Positions 43,643-53,800 of a DNA stretch of 64,000 bases are shown one piece after another. Location of the stretch: contig JADJPG010000035.1 of the NCBI GenBank assembly GCA_016713365.1, positions 1 through 64,000 on the forward strand. The letters are read 5' to 3'. The translations under genes were made by a program, and so were the position numbers. The stretch is from Verrucomicrobiota bacterium. Lineage in GTDB: Bacteria; Verrucomicrobiota; Verrucomicrobiia; Limisphaerales; JADJPG01. Every line of letters begins with the position of its first letter. Positions within the stretch are counted from its first letter, which is position 1. A model generated the notes under the pieces. It ran no database searches. It worked only from the letters and a program-made list of their open reading frames with translations, and was not told where the DNA came from.

Positions 43643-44002
43643 ATGACAGCGTTCACAAATTGGATCTTCACGACGGTTTGCCTCCTGGTCGCCACAGGTT
43701 GTCAACGCGACGGAAAGGGTCTTCCCAACTCGGACGTTCAACCGGGGCGTGTCTCCGGCTTCAGCGCCGCCGCCGAAAACACTGAATGGTTGGGGACGCT
43801 GACTTGGATATCGACGCCGGATTCGCGTTCGGCGCAGGTCGAGGATCTGGAGTCCGACGCTTGGAACCGAACCATCGGTAGGGAGGCTGACGCCATGGAG
43901 CGCTACCGAGGTCAGTGGGATTCGTATTTGAATGGCCGGCGCACCACGGCCCCGGAGTTTGCTCCATCACCGATTGCCGAGCTGATGGAGATTCGGCGCT
44001 GA
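43643..44002 (+). CDS. Small lipoprotein directly after tRNA-Gln
   Basis: 119 residues. ATG 43643 follows CTCAAGGCG and gives MTAFTNWIFTTVCLLVATGC, a lipoprotein signal with lipobox ATGC. The rest is polar with no recognised domain (LGTLTWISTPDSRSAQVEDL). The start is only 11 bases after the tRNA 3' end, so it is probably read from the tRNA promoter and released by tRNA processing. Unknown function. Confidence 0.62.
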   Translation: MTAFTNWIFTTVCLLVATGCQRDGKGLPNSDVQPGRVSGFSAAAENTEWLGTLTWISTPDSRSAQVEDLESDAWNRTIGREADAMERYRGQWDSYLNGRRTTAPEFAPSPIAELMEIRR

Positions 44003-44027
44003 GGAGTTCGAGGTCTGTCCGCCGGTA

Positions 44028-45056
44028 TCAGCTGGGCTTCGTGCCGGTGGCTTTCAATTGCCTCTCTGGTTCGCTGACGCGGCGCAGGAGATCGGGCAAT
44101 CGTTGCAAAGAAAGCATCACGCGCTTCGCCTGTTTGTCCGGTTGGGCTGGCGCGCCGAGCCAAGTCTGGCCGTCGGGGATGTCGTGCATCACGCCGGATT
44201 GCGCACCGATTGTCACCTTGTTGCCGATCGTAATGTGGCCCGCGAGCCCGGCCTGACCGGCCATCGTCACGTAGTTGCCCACCTTGGTGCTGCCGGCGAG
44301 GCCGACCTGGCCGCAGAGGATGCAGTGTTCGCCGAGCAAAACGTTGTGGCCGACTTGAACGAGGTTGTCGATTTTGGTGCCCTTGCCAATCACCGTGGAA
44401 CCGAGCGCCGCGCGATCGATGGCCACGTTAGCGCCGATCTCCACGTCGTCTTGAATGATGACATTTCCAATCTGCGGCACCTTCAAATGGCGGCCTTGAT
44501 CGAAGACGTAGCCAAACCCATCCGAGCCCACCACGGTCCCGGCGTGAATGCGCACGCTTTGACCGACGAGACAGCGTGGGTAGAACACGACTCGCGGAAA
44601 AATCCGGGTGTCGTCGCCGAGCACGCAGTCCGCGCCAACGTGATTCGCGCCTTCGAGCACAACCCGCGGGCCGACCTTCACGCGTTCTCCAATCACGCAG
44701 AACGCACCGACATGCGCGGTCGAATCAATCGTTGCGCTCGGCGCTATTTGCGCGGTGGGATGAATGCCAGCGGGAAAGGCCGGCTCGGGGAAGAAGAGCG
44801 GGAGAACCTTGGCGAAAGCGACGCGAGCATTCGTGACGCGAATCAAGGTCTTAGTCGCCGAGGTAAAATTTCCGGAAACGAGAATCGCGGACGCTGCGCT
44901 TTGCTCGGCCTTTGTGAAGTACGCTTCGTTCTCTGCGAAGGTCAGGTCGCCCGCGCGCGCGCTGTCCGCCGGCGCGAATCCTTGAATCGCGATTGTCGCG
45001 TCACCCACTACTTCGCCGCCGAGATGAGTCGCGATGTCTGCTGCGGTGCGTGGCAT
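44028..45056 (-). CDS. lpxD: UDP-3-O-acylglucosamine N-acyltransferase
   Basis: 342 residues. The N-terminal LpxD domain (about 1-90; AADIATHLGGEVVGDATIAI, DLTFAENEAY) is followed by a left-handed beta-helix of hexapeptide repeats (about 100-300; IHPTAQIAPSATIDSTAHVG, GSDGFGYV, QDDVEIGANVAIDRAALGST). QVGHNVLLGEHCILCGQVGL contains the catalytic His. Third step of lipid A synthesis. One base after its start lies panD's stop on the same strand, so panD-lpxD is likely one transcript. Complete. Confidence 0.94.
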   Translation of the reverse strand: MPRTAADIATHLGGEVVGDATIAIQGFAPADSARAGDLTFAENEAYFTKAEQSAASAILVSGNFTSATKTLIRVTNARVAFAKVLPLFFPEPAFPAGIHPTAQIAPSATIDSTAHVGAFCVIGERVKVGPRVVLEGANHVGADCVLGDDTRIFPRVVFYPRCLVGQSVRIHAGTVVGSDGFGYVFDQGRHLKVPQIGNVIIQDDVEIGANVAIDRAALGSTVIGKGTKIDNLVQVGHNVLLGEHCILCGQVGLAGSTKVGNYVTMAGQAGLAGHITIGNKVTIGAQSGVMHDIPDGQTWLGAPAQPDKQAKRVMLSLQRLPDLLRRVSEPERQLKATGTKPS

Positions 45057-45057
45057 A

Positions 45058-45420
45058 TTAAATCCCGCGCTCCTGCGCGATCTTGCCGTTCTCGCCCATC
45101 ACGATCACGCGCGGTTCCCACTTCTTCGCGAGCGCCTCGTCGATGAACGTGTAGCTCATGATGGTGAGCCGGTCGCCGACTTCGCCGAGGTGCGCCGTCG
45201 CGCCGTTGAGAATGATGGCGCCGGAGCCGCGATCGCCCGGGATAACGTAAGTCTCGAAGCGTTCGCCATTGGCGAGATTGCTGCAGAGCACGCGCTCGAA
45301 CGGGAGAAAGCCGACCTTCTCCATGAGATCGATCGCGATGGTGAGACTGCCTTCGTAATGAAGGCTGGAGGCCGTGACTTGCGCCCGGTGAATCTTCGAT
45401 TTCAGCAAATGAACCTGCAT
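45058..45420 (-). CDS. panD: Aspartate 1-decarboxylase
   Basis: 120 residues. Pyruvoyl enzyme: self-cleavage site HYEGSLTIAIDLM (Gly-Ser at about 24-25), ERVLCSNLANGERFETYVIP and NGATAHLGEVGDRLTIMSY match PanD. It makes beta-alanine for pantothenate and CoA. Its stop lies next to the lpxD start with a one-base gap. Confidence 0.94.
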   Translation of the reverse strand: MQVHLLKSKIHRAQVTASSLHYEGSLTIAIDLMEKVGFLPFERVLCSNLANGERFETYVIPGDRGSGAIILNGATAHLGEVGDRLTIMSYTFIDEALAKKWEPRVIVMGENGKIAQERGI

Positions 45421-45575
45421 CGGAATTAGAGCTTAGAGTAACCAAGGAGCGCTGGCGAATGCGACGGCGTCCTGCCTTTTCCAAGTCGTTGACTTGAAAA
45501 TAGGCGCGCACTATAAACGCGGCCGACTCGTATTCAATCCAGATTTGGCGCAAGCCTGTACATCACGCACACATT

Positions 45576-46739
45576 ATGAGCAGAAAAATTCGTTACGGCA
45601 TGGTCGGCGGCGGACGCGGCGCGTTCATCGGTGCGGTGCATCGCATCGCGGCGGCCATCGATCAGCAGATTGAACTCGTCTGCGGCGCATTCTCCTCAGA
45701 TCCCGAACGCTCGAAAGCTTCCGGCGCGGACTTCTATCTTCCCGCGAACCGTTGCTACGGCACGTTCCAGGAGATGATCAAAGCCGAGGCGAAGCTGCCC
45801 GAGGGCGAACGCATGGATTTCGTCGCCATCGTCACGCCGAACCACATGCATTTCCCGCCGGCGAAGATGGCGCTCGAAAATGGCTTTCACGTCCTGAGCG
45901 ACAAGCCCGCGACGTTGAATCTCGCTGAGGCGAAGAAGCTCGCCGAGATCGTGAAGAAGACCGGCCAGCTCTACGGTCTCACGCACAACTATACCGGCTA
46001 TCCGCTGGTGAAGGAAGCGCGCGAACTCATCGCCAACGGCAAGCTCGGCAAGATTCGCAAGGTCGTGGTCGAGTATCCGCAGGGCTGGCTCGCCACGCGC
46101 CTCGAAGCCTCCGGCCAGAAGCAGGCCGCCTGGCGCACCGACCCGAAACGCAGCGGCGCGGCCGGTTGCATCGGCGACATCGGCACGCACGCGGAGAATC
46201 TCGCGGAGTACATCACCGGTCTCCAGATCGAGGAACTCGCGGCGGACCTCACGTCCTTCGTGAAGGGCCGCAAGCTCGATGACGACGGCAACGTGCTGCT
46301 CCGCTTCAAGGGCGGCGCGAAGGGCGTGTTGCACAGCTCGCAGATTTCCGTGGGCGAAGAGAACAACCTGAACATCCGTGTCTACGGCGAACTGGGTGGC
46401 CTCGAATGGCACCAGAAGGCGCCAAACACGATGTTCCTGAAGTGGCTCGATCAGCCGCAGCAGATTTATCGCACGGGCCTCGGCTATCTCGGCAACGCCG
46501 CGAAGGGCGCGAGCCGCACGCCGCCTGCGCATCCGGAGGGCTACCTCGAAGCGTTTGCGAACATCTACAAGAACTTCGCCAGCCACATCCGCGCGGTGCA
46601 AGCGGGCAAGAAGCTCGCGAAGAACGATGCGGCGCTCGATTACCCGACCATCCACGACGGCGTGCGCGGCATGGCGTTCATCGAAGCAGTGGTGAAGAGC
46701 TCGAAGAAGAACGCGACCTGGACGAAGCTGGACGTGTAG
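45576..46739 (+). CDS. Gfo/Idh/MocA-family oxidoreductase
   Basis: 387 residues. Rossmann domain YGMVGGGRGAFIGAVHRIAA, IVTPNHMHFPPAKMALENGF, and the EKP-like motif SDKPATLN (Asp-Lys-Pro). Also CIGDIGTHAENLAEYITG with the catalytic-type Asp-x3-His. NAD(P)-dependent sugar or cyclitol dehydrogenase-type enzymes are numerous in this phylum. No signal peptide. Neighbours do not reveal the substrate. Intrinsic terminator follows. Confidence 0.88.
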   Translation: MSRKIRYGMVGGGRGAFIGAVHRIAAAIDQQIELVCGAFSSDPERSKASGADFYLPANRCYGTFQEMIKAEAKLPEGERMDFVAIVTPNHMHFPPAKMALENGFHVLSDKPATLNLAEAKKLAEIVKKTGQLYGLTHNYTGYPLVKEARELIANGKLGKIRKVVVEYPQGWLATRLEASGQKQAAWRTDPKRSGAAGCIGDIGTHAENLAEYITGLQIEELAADLTSFVKGRKLDDDGNVLLRFKGGAKGVLHSSQISVGEENNLNIRVYGELGGLEWHQKAPNTMFLKWLDQPQQIYRTGLGYLGNAAKGASRTPPAHPEGYLEAFANIYKNFASHIRAVQAGKKLAKNDAALDYPTIHDGVRGMAFIEAVVKSSKKNATWTKLDV

Positions 46740-46763
46740 TTCGGCGACAGAGTTTCAAACAAC

Positions 46764-46803
46764 AAGGGCGCGAAGGTTTCCTTCGCGCCCTTTGTGTTTT
46801 TGC
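46764..46803. terminator. Bidirectional terminator between convergent genes
   Basis: Stem AAGGGCGCGAAG (46764-46775) and CTTCGCGCCCTT (46781-46792) with loop GTTTC, followed by TGTGTTTTTG. Between the oxidoreductase and the convergent POT transporter; the opposite direction has few T. Confidence 0.85.
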
Positions 46804-46820
46804 TCGAGGAGCGTCTTCGC

Positions 46821-48632
46821 TCAGGCCGGTTTCGTTTCGCCGCGGTACTTGTAGCGCGTGGCGATGAGGCTGAAAATGACGGCGACGATGAACGTCAGTC
46901 CCGCATAGAGCATGAACCGTCCGGCGCTTACCGACGCTTCCTGCGCGTTTGGGCCGGAGCCGGCAAGCAGTTTCGTGATGAAACTCACTAAGAGGTTCCC
47001 AAATGCCACGGCAAGGTACCAAAAGCCCATGATCGTACTTTTCATCGTCGCAGCAGCCTCCCTGAAGGCAAACTCCAGACCAGTCGTCGACACAAGAACT
47101 TCGGCGATGGTCAAGATGATGTAGGGTAATATCTGCCACAGGACGCTGAGTTGTGCGCCGGAGTCGATGCGTTGCTGCAACATGGCGACGACAACAAACG
47201 ACAACCCGGACAAAAAAATCCCGCAGGACATACGGCGAAGAGGAGTGACCAGGCTGCCAAGCATCGGATAGAGCCAGAGGGTCACCAACGGAACGAAGAT
47301 TAGTACGAGCAGTGGGTTGGCCGAGAGCATTTCTTCTGGTCCGATCCGATATAGTTTGGAAAGTTCGTCCGAAAAAACATCCTCCAGCAGGAGCCGATTC
47401 AATCGCTGCGATTCCGCAGGTGTCACTTCCCGCTTCAGCATTAAGGTGGCGTCAATGTTGACCTTCAAGTCCACAAAACGGTTGGTGTCGTGCAAAACTG
47501 GCCCGGCGATCAACTTATTGAACTCTTCAGCGATTACCTGACTGCGTTGCTGAACGGGCTGGTTCGTGTCTTGCACGATGGATCGGCTGTTTTGGGCAAA
47601 CTGATCCCAGATGTGCAGGGCAGCATAGTTGGTAAAGACGACAGAATTCGTTTTTGTGACCCGGGTCGAAGATGAATTCGTCCCGTAGATGAATACTTTT
47701 GCGAACGCGTTTGGATCTTTGATGTCCTTGGGTGAGACTTGAACGACTTCCGAGGTGAAGCACGATTTCATCTTCTCCGCTTGCAGCACCCATGTCGAAA
47801 ACGTTTGGTCAAATAGCGCTCAGAAGACTGGCAACAGCGCGAAAATCGATAGGATTGGGCCAAGAGACCTCGCTGCGTCCACATCCGTCGCGTTGAAATG
47901 TTTTACCGCCGGTGACCAGAATGACTCTCCCGCGGTGCGTTGCCGGCGGTTCCTGAGAGCGAAGAAAAAGACCTTGAAGAAGCCGGCTGATTTGGAGGCG
48001 TTCGCAGGTGGCACCATGACGTAGTGTCGAGTTCCTAACCAAAAGATCAGCGTGGCGACGGCCATGAAGATTCCCGGCACGCCGAATGCCCAGCTGTAGC
48101 CCCATTCTTTGCGAATCCAAGGGATGATGAGGAAGGCGAAGAAGGAGCCGAAATTGATCGAAAAGTAGAATGCCGCGTAGGCCTTCTGCATGAGATGCCC
48201 CTGGTCGGACTTGAACTGATCGCCCATGAACGCGGAGACGCACGGTTTGATGCCGCCGGACCCGAACGCAATCAAGCCGAGGCCGCTGTAGAGGCAAAGG
48301 AGCTTGCCGTCGATGCTAGGTATGAAGTCACTGAGAGCGAGCACTCCGTGGCCAACGCAGTAGGTAAGCGAGATCCAGAGAATCGTTTTGTAACGTCCAA
48401 GAAATCGATCCGAGACCCAGGCACCGAGCACCGGCATGAAGTAGTTCACGAACCCGAAGATGTGGATGATGTTCGTGGCCTGATCTTTGGTCTGCATCAG
48501 CACGTTGGTGATGTAGAGGGCAAGGATTGCCTTCATCCCGTAGTAGCTGAAACGCTCGGCGGCTTCGTTGCCGACGATGTATTTGATCTGTGGAGGCCAG
48601 CGGTCGTTGCGGGTCGCGGATGGTGTACTCAT
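46821..48632 (-). pseudogene. POT-family (proton-dependent oligopeptide) transporter, one nonsense codon
   Basis: Two collinear in-frame pieces (47820-48632 and 46821-47789). The N-terminal part has AAERFSYYGMKAILALYITN, GFVNYFMPVLGAWVSDRFLG, GSGGIKPCVSAFMGDQF, AYAAFYFSINFGSFFAFLII, all diagnostic. The stop TGA (47820-47822) occurs in LLPVF-stop-ALFDQTFSTWVLQAE, where the family has Trp (FW-x-LFDQ). The C-terminal part has further helices (EVLVSTTGLEFAFREAAATM). A one-base change (TGG to TGA) is enough. The gene is a proton-coupled importer of di/tripeptides if intact; a large soluble loop lies between helices 7 and 8. Confidence 0.86.
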
Positions 48633-48743
48633 GCGTTCGGAATTGCGCCCGTTGAGTAACGGAAAGCCGGGGCGCGGGCGAGAACTTCTTTCAAACTCAC
48701 CGTTGATTCGGTGCGTGGATCGCCGTCAGGACAGGCGTTTCCC

Positions 48744-50642
48744 TCATGGCCCGTTCGTCACCGCGCCGCCGATCGGAACAGGAGAGGTCACCGCTTCGAC
48801 TTGGTTCGTGGCTGGGTCTCCGTTGTTCATCCGTTTGGCTGGACCGTGCAGCGGCCAGAACACGGGCAGCAGCAGTAGTACGATCACCGTGAGAATTGCC
48901 GTGAGCGGCGCGCCGGTTTTCACGAAATCGCGGAAGGAATACTTGCCCGGCCCATAAACGAGAATGCACGACGGTTCAAAGGGCGTGATGAGTGAAACGG
49001 ATGCGCCCAGCATGATGCCGATGGCGAAGGTGCGCTCGTTCGCGCCCAGCACGCGCGCCGTGTGCAGCGCCACGGGCAGGACCACCAGCGCGGCCGCGGC
49101 GTTCGACATTGGTTGCGTGAGGATGATCGTCAGGATGACGAACCCGGCGAGGATCGCCATCACCCCGAACGGTTCGAGCAAGGAGACGATGCCGCTCGCG
49201 AGCAGTTCCGCGGCGCCGGTCTTCACCATCGCCGTGCCGAAGGCCGTCATACCGCCGATGAGGATCAACAGCCGCCAGTCGATGAATTGATACGTGCGCT
49301 CCACCGGCACGCAGCGACAGAGCAGCGTCGCGATCGCCGCGCCGAGAAACGCCAGCGACACGGGAACAATCTCGAATCCGCCGAGCAGCAGTGCGGCCAG
49401 GAAGAAGCCGGCGACGTAGTAGCCTTTCTTCGGTCGCAAGACACCGGAGCCCAGTTCCTGCAGGACGGCCAGCTCACGGCTGCGCTTGATGGACTGGAGA
49501 CGATCCTTGTGTCCCTGGACGAGCAGGAGGTCGCCGACCTTGAGTTTGATGGACCCGATTTGTTCGCGCAGCGAACGGCCGCGCCGGTAAATTGCCAGCA
49601 CCACCAGCCCTTGTTCCTGCTGGAAGTTCGCCTCGCGCAGCGTTCGGCCGACCAGCGCGGATTGTGGCGTGACGAGCGCCTCGGCCACCTTCAAGTCGTC
49701 GCTCTGCAGATCCTGATCGCCCAGACGCAGGTCGGCCTTGATCTCGATGCCTTCCGTGGTCTTTACCTTGATCAGGTTCTCCATGTTACCGGTGACGAGC
49801 AGCACGTCGCCCAGGGCGATGGCGGTGTCGCTGTGCGGCGTGAGCGTTTGGTTGCCACGCACGATCTTCAAGACGCGGAAGTCGAGCTTCGCGAGGTCGG
49901 ATTGAAATACCTTTTGCCCGATCAGCTGGGAGGACGGCATCACCACGATCTCGCTAAGGTAACTGCGAATCGCGAAGTCTTCCGTCAAGCTCTCCTCCGG
50001 GTTTGCGGGCAGGATGCGCCGGGCGACCAATAGCAGGTAGGCGATTCCCACGGTGACGAGGATGAGCCCGACCGGCGTGATCTCAAACAGACCGAGCGGG
50101 CGGAGGTTCTGGCCCGCGATGAAATTGCTCACCGCGATGTTGGTCGAAGTGCCGATCAGCGTGCAGGTGCCGCCGAGGATGGACGCGTAGGCCATCGGAA
50201 TAAGCAGCTTCGACGGGCTGATCTTCGCGCGTTGCGCCAGGCCCATCACCGGTCCGACGAACATGGCCGTCACCACGGTGTTGTTCATGAAAGCCGAGAG
50301 CCCGCTGATCACGCTCGTGAGAACGATTAACAGGCGGTTTTCGCTGCCCGTGGCCACCTTCAACATGCGCGCGCCCAGCACATCCAGAACGCCGGTCTCC
50401 TGCAACGCGCCGCTCAGAATGAAGATCGACGCCAGCATGATGATGATGTCGCTGCTGAAGCCGGCGAAGGCCTCCCGCGCTGTCAAAACGCCGCTGCCGA
50501 TCAGCACGAGCAGGAGAATTAGCGTGCTCAGGTCGACGGGAATGTTCTCGTTGGCGAAAAGAACAACTGCCACCACCAGCAGGGCGAGGACAACACCAAT
50601 CTGCCATCCGGCAGGCAACGTCATGGCCAAGAGGAAATCCAT
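48744..50642 (-). CDS. SLC13/DASS-type transporter with two RCK-C domains
   Basis: 632 residues. Membrane helices at both ends (VVLALLVVAVVLFANENIPV, FSSDIIIMLASIFILSGALQ, SAFMNNTVVTAMFVGPVMGL with the conserved Asn-Asn-Thr) and TLIGTSTNIAVSNFI, the sodium/anion site. In the middle, two TrkA-C/RCK-C modules (about 215-305 and 310-395; SSQLIGQKVFQSDLAKLDFR and SALVGRTLREANFQQEQGLV). Related proteins carry sulfate, citrate or dicarboxylates; the RCK domains may sense a ligand. Substrate not determined. Intact. Confidence 0.87.
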   Translation of the reverse strand: MDFLLAMTLPAGWQIGVVLALLVVAVVLFANENIPVDLSTLILLLVLIGSGVLTAREAFAGFSSDIIIMLASIFILSGALQETGVLDVLGARMLKVATGSENRLLIVLTSVISGLSAFMNNTVVTAMFVGPVMGLAQRAKISPSKLLIPMAYASILGGTCTLIGTSTNIAVSNFIAGQNLRPLGLFEITPVGLILVTVGIAYLLLVARRILPANPEESLTEDFAIRSYLSEIVVMPSSQLIGQKVFQSDLAKLDFRVLKIVRGNQTLTPHSDTAIALGDVLLVTGNMENLIKVKTTEGIEIKADLRLGDQDLQSDDLKVAEALVTPQSALVGRTLREANFQQEQGLVVLAIYRRGRSLREQIGSIKLKVGDLLLVQGHKDRLQSIKRSRELAVLQELGSGVLRPKKGYYVAGFFLAALLLGGFEIVPVSLAFLGAAIATLLCRCVPVERTYQFIDWRLLILIGGMTAFGTAMVKTGAAELLASGIVSLLEPFGVMAILAGFVILTIILTQPMSNAAAALVVLPVALHTARVLGANERTFAIGIMLGASVSLITPFEPSCILVYGPGKYSFRDFVKTGAPLTAILTVIVLLLLPVFWPLHGPAKRMNNGDPATNQVEAVTSPVPIGGAVTNGP

Positions 50643-50889
50643 TCGCGATTACTATGGAGAGACACGGCTCGTGGTGGCAAGGGGAACTCAGGAATGAAGC
50701 GCGAAAAACGATTGGAACCACATGCCAACTAAACCTTTCGCCTCGCCTGCCGTTCTATTCATCGAAGCAGATGGAACGAATCATCCGACGTCTCCGCAGT
50801 CACGGGTTCGGCATTGCCAACCTCGTCCGGCTGCATGAACCTTTCACCCAGCAGGCCGTCCACAGCGGCCTTATTGCCCAATCCGCGCC
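50643..50889 (+). other. Intergenic region upstream of the glycogen debranching gene
   Basis: About 250 bases, divergent promoters expected. Short frames here show no family resemblance. No hexamer pair is convincing. Confidence 0.35.
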
Positions 50890-53800
50890 ATGCAACCATT
50901 GGTCATGACCCCCGGGCCGGGCGAACGCCTCGTGCGTTTCGTCGGCGATCAGCTTTCCTTTCGTCTTCACATGGGCGGGTCGCTTCCCTCCGGCTGGCAG
51001 GCCCGGTTGCGCACCAACCTCGGTCGCGGTGACACGCTCCGTCGCGAAATCATCCACGCCCAGACCGGCCAGTTGAAACTCGCCAACGCCTCCTGGCGCG
51101 ACGTGCCGATGACGCCGCACGATGGTGGCTGGTCGATTTCGTTCTCGCTCACGGAAGTCGGTTTCTTTAAGGCCAAGGCGTACGCCATCGATTCGCACGG
51201 ACGCCAGCACTGGCCGCACGGACCTGACTTCGGCGTGAGCGTTCATCCGAACGCCTATCGCACGGCGAACACAATCTACTGCGCCTTTCCGCGGATGTTC
51301 GGTCCCACGCGCACTGCGTTGACCACGGTGGATGAAAAGCGCGATGCGATTCTCAAGACGCTCGACAACGACGGCTACGCGGTGATTCCGCCGAGCGGCA
51401 AGCTGCGTGACGTGATCGAGTATCTCCCCCACATCGTCGACACGCTCGGCTGCCAGATTCTTCACCTACTGCCCGTCAGTCCCACGCCGACCACTTACGC
51501 GCGGTTCGGGCGTTTCGGCAGTCCCTACGCCGTTCAAGATTTGCTCGCGATCGATCCCGCGCTCGTCGTTTTCGACAAACGCACCACGGGCGTTGATCAG
51601 TTCCGTGAACTCACCTACGCCACGCACTCCCGCGGCGCGAAAGTCTTCCTCGACGTCGTCATCAACCACACCGGCTGGGGCTCGACGTTGCAGGAGAATC
51701 ATCCCGAATGGTACGTGCGCGACGAGAAGGGATCGTTCGTTTCCCCCGGCGCGTGGGGAACGGTCTGGGAAGATCTCGCCGAGCTCGACCACAGCAATCC
51801 CGCGCTCTGGGAACACATCGCCGACGTCTTCCTCGAATGGTGCCGCCGCGGCGTCGATGGTTTCCGCTGTGACGCCGGCTACAAAATTCCCGTTCCCGCG
51901 TGGCGTTACATTACCGCGCGTGTGCAACAGGAATTCCCCGACACCATCTTCCTGCTCGAAGGTCTCGGTGGTTCGTGGGAAGCGACGGAGAACTTGCTCA
52001 CCGAAGGCGCCATGCAATGGGCCTACTCCGAGCTGTTCCAGAATTACTCCCGTCATGAAATCTCGGGCTACCTCGACTACGCCCTGAAGCAAAGCCGCCG
52101 CGTTGGCCTCTACGCGCACTATAGCGAAACGCATGACAACGATCGTCTCGCGAAGATGGGCCGCGAATGGTCGCTCCTGCGCAACCGCCTCTGCGCGCTT
52201 TCCAGCGTGAGCGGCGCGTTCGGCTTCACCTGCGGCGTTGAATGGCTCGCGCCGGAGAAGTTGAACGTGCATTCCAGCCGCGGTCTGGCCTGGGGCAACG
52301 AGGAAAACATCGTGCCCGAGCTGGCGCGATTGAACCGCCTGCTGACCGACCATCCCTGTTTCTTCGACAACGCCACGCTCACGCGCCTGAGCTCCGAGGA
52401 TGACTACGTTTACGCCATCAGCCGCATTTCCGGCGAAGCGCTCGACCGAGTGCTCGTGCTCGTCAACACCGACCTCAACACGCCACGCGCCGTCTTTATT
52501 GAACGCAAAGTCTACGAAGCGCTCGGCTCGCCGAAGATTGATCTGCTGGGCCAATCCGCGCCGGTCATCAAGGAAACGCCCGATCACAAGGTCGAGTTTC
52601 TCCTGCAAGGCGGGGAATGCTTCTGCCTCGCCCCCGCGCTCGTGCCCAAGGGCCTGAGCGGCGACCGCTATCGCGAAGCTCACGCGCAATCCGCGTGGGC
52701 CATTACGATGATCAGCCGGCGCATTGCCGTGCGCGACATCAGCCCGTTCGACTGGCAGAAGATGGCGGCGCTCGTTGAAGCGGGTCCGCGCGATTTCCTC
52801 ACCGCCGTCAGCAATCTCGATCACAGCCTTGTCAAAGAGGATGTCCTTGGCGCGTTGCAGAAGGCGCGCGATCAAAGCCACTTTCCGCCCGTGGTCACCT
52901 GGGATTTGCCCTCCGCCCGCCGCATCACCGTGGTGCCACGCGAGCACTGGCTGTTGATCAAAGACGATGCACCATTCCGCGCTGCGTTGAAGACCGCTGA
53001 TGGTGCTCCCGCGCAACATGTGTCCTCGATTCGCGTTGGCGAATGCCATATCGCCGCGTTCATTCCTGGCCAGGCCGCGGGCGATGCGGAGTTAAATCTC
53101 GAACGCTACGCGACGGGTCAGCCGCACGTGACCGCCCAACTCCGCGTGGTGGGCGAGACCGTGACCAAAACTTCCAACGCCGCCGATCTGTCTCAAGCCA
53201 TCGTCCTGCTCACGAACAACCGTGGCGGCATGGCTCGTCTCGGCGTGGATCTCGGCCGCGTTCAATCCAAGTACGACTGTCTGCTCGGCGCGAATTTGCA
53301 TCCGACCGTTCCGGTGGACCGCCATGTATTCGCCAAGCGCGTGCGAGCATGGGTGAATGCCGACGGGTTCATCACGCCGCTCGATGCGCATAATTTAATC
53401 GAGTTTACGCCGGGCCCGCCCGCGCGCTGGCGGTTTGTTGCCAGTGCCGGGAATGATCGCGCTGTGGAGATCGTTCTGACCGCCGACATGCTCGATGGGC
53501 AGAACTCCACCGTGCTTCATTTCGAGCGCCCGGAATCTGCCGTTCCCTTCGGCCACGATCTCACGCCGGACTGTCACGTTTCCCTCACGATTCGCGTCGA
53601 CATCGAGGATCGGAATTTCCACAGCGAGACGCATCACAATGCCGGCTCGGAACACCATTTCCAGGCGCACACACGACCGTTGGCGAACCGGGCAGGCTTC
53701 GAGTTCGCGCCGTCGCTCGACCGCCATCTGCGAGTCTTCGCCGACAGTGGCACGTTTCATCCGCAGCCGGAATGGAGCCTCGGTGTCGCTCACCCGATTG

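Noticed and set aside
47820..47822. UGA read as tryptophan (recoded genetic code)
   Set aside because: TGA is used as the normal stop of many intact genes here (for example tatC, the beta-helix gene, carB2), and the typA interruption is TAA. A simple base error or mutation explains it better.
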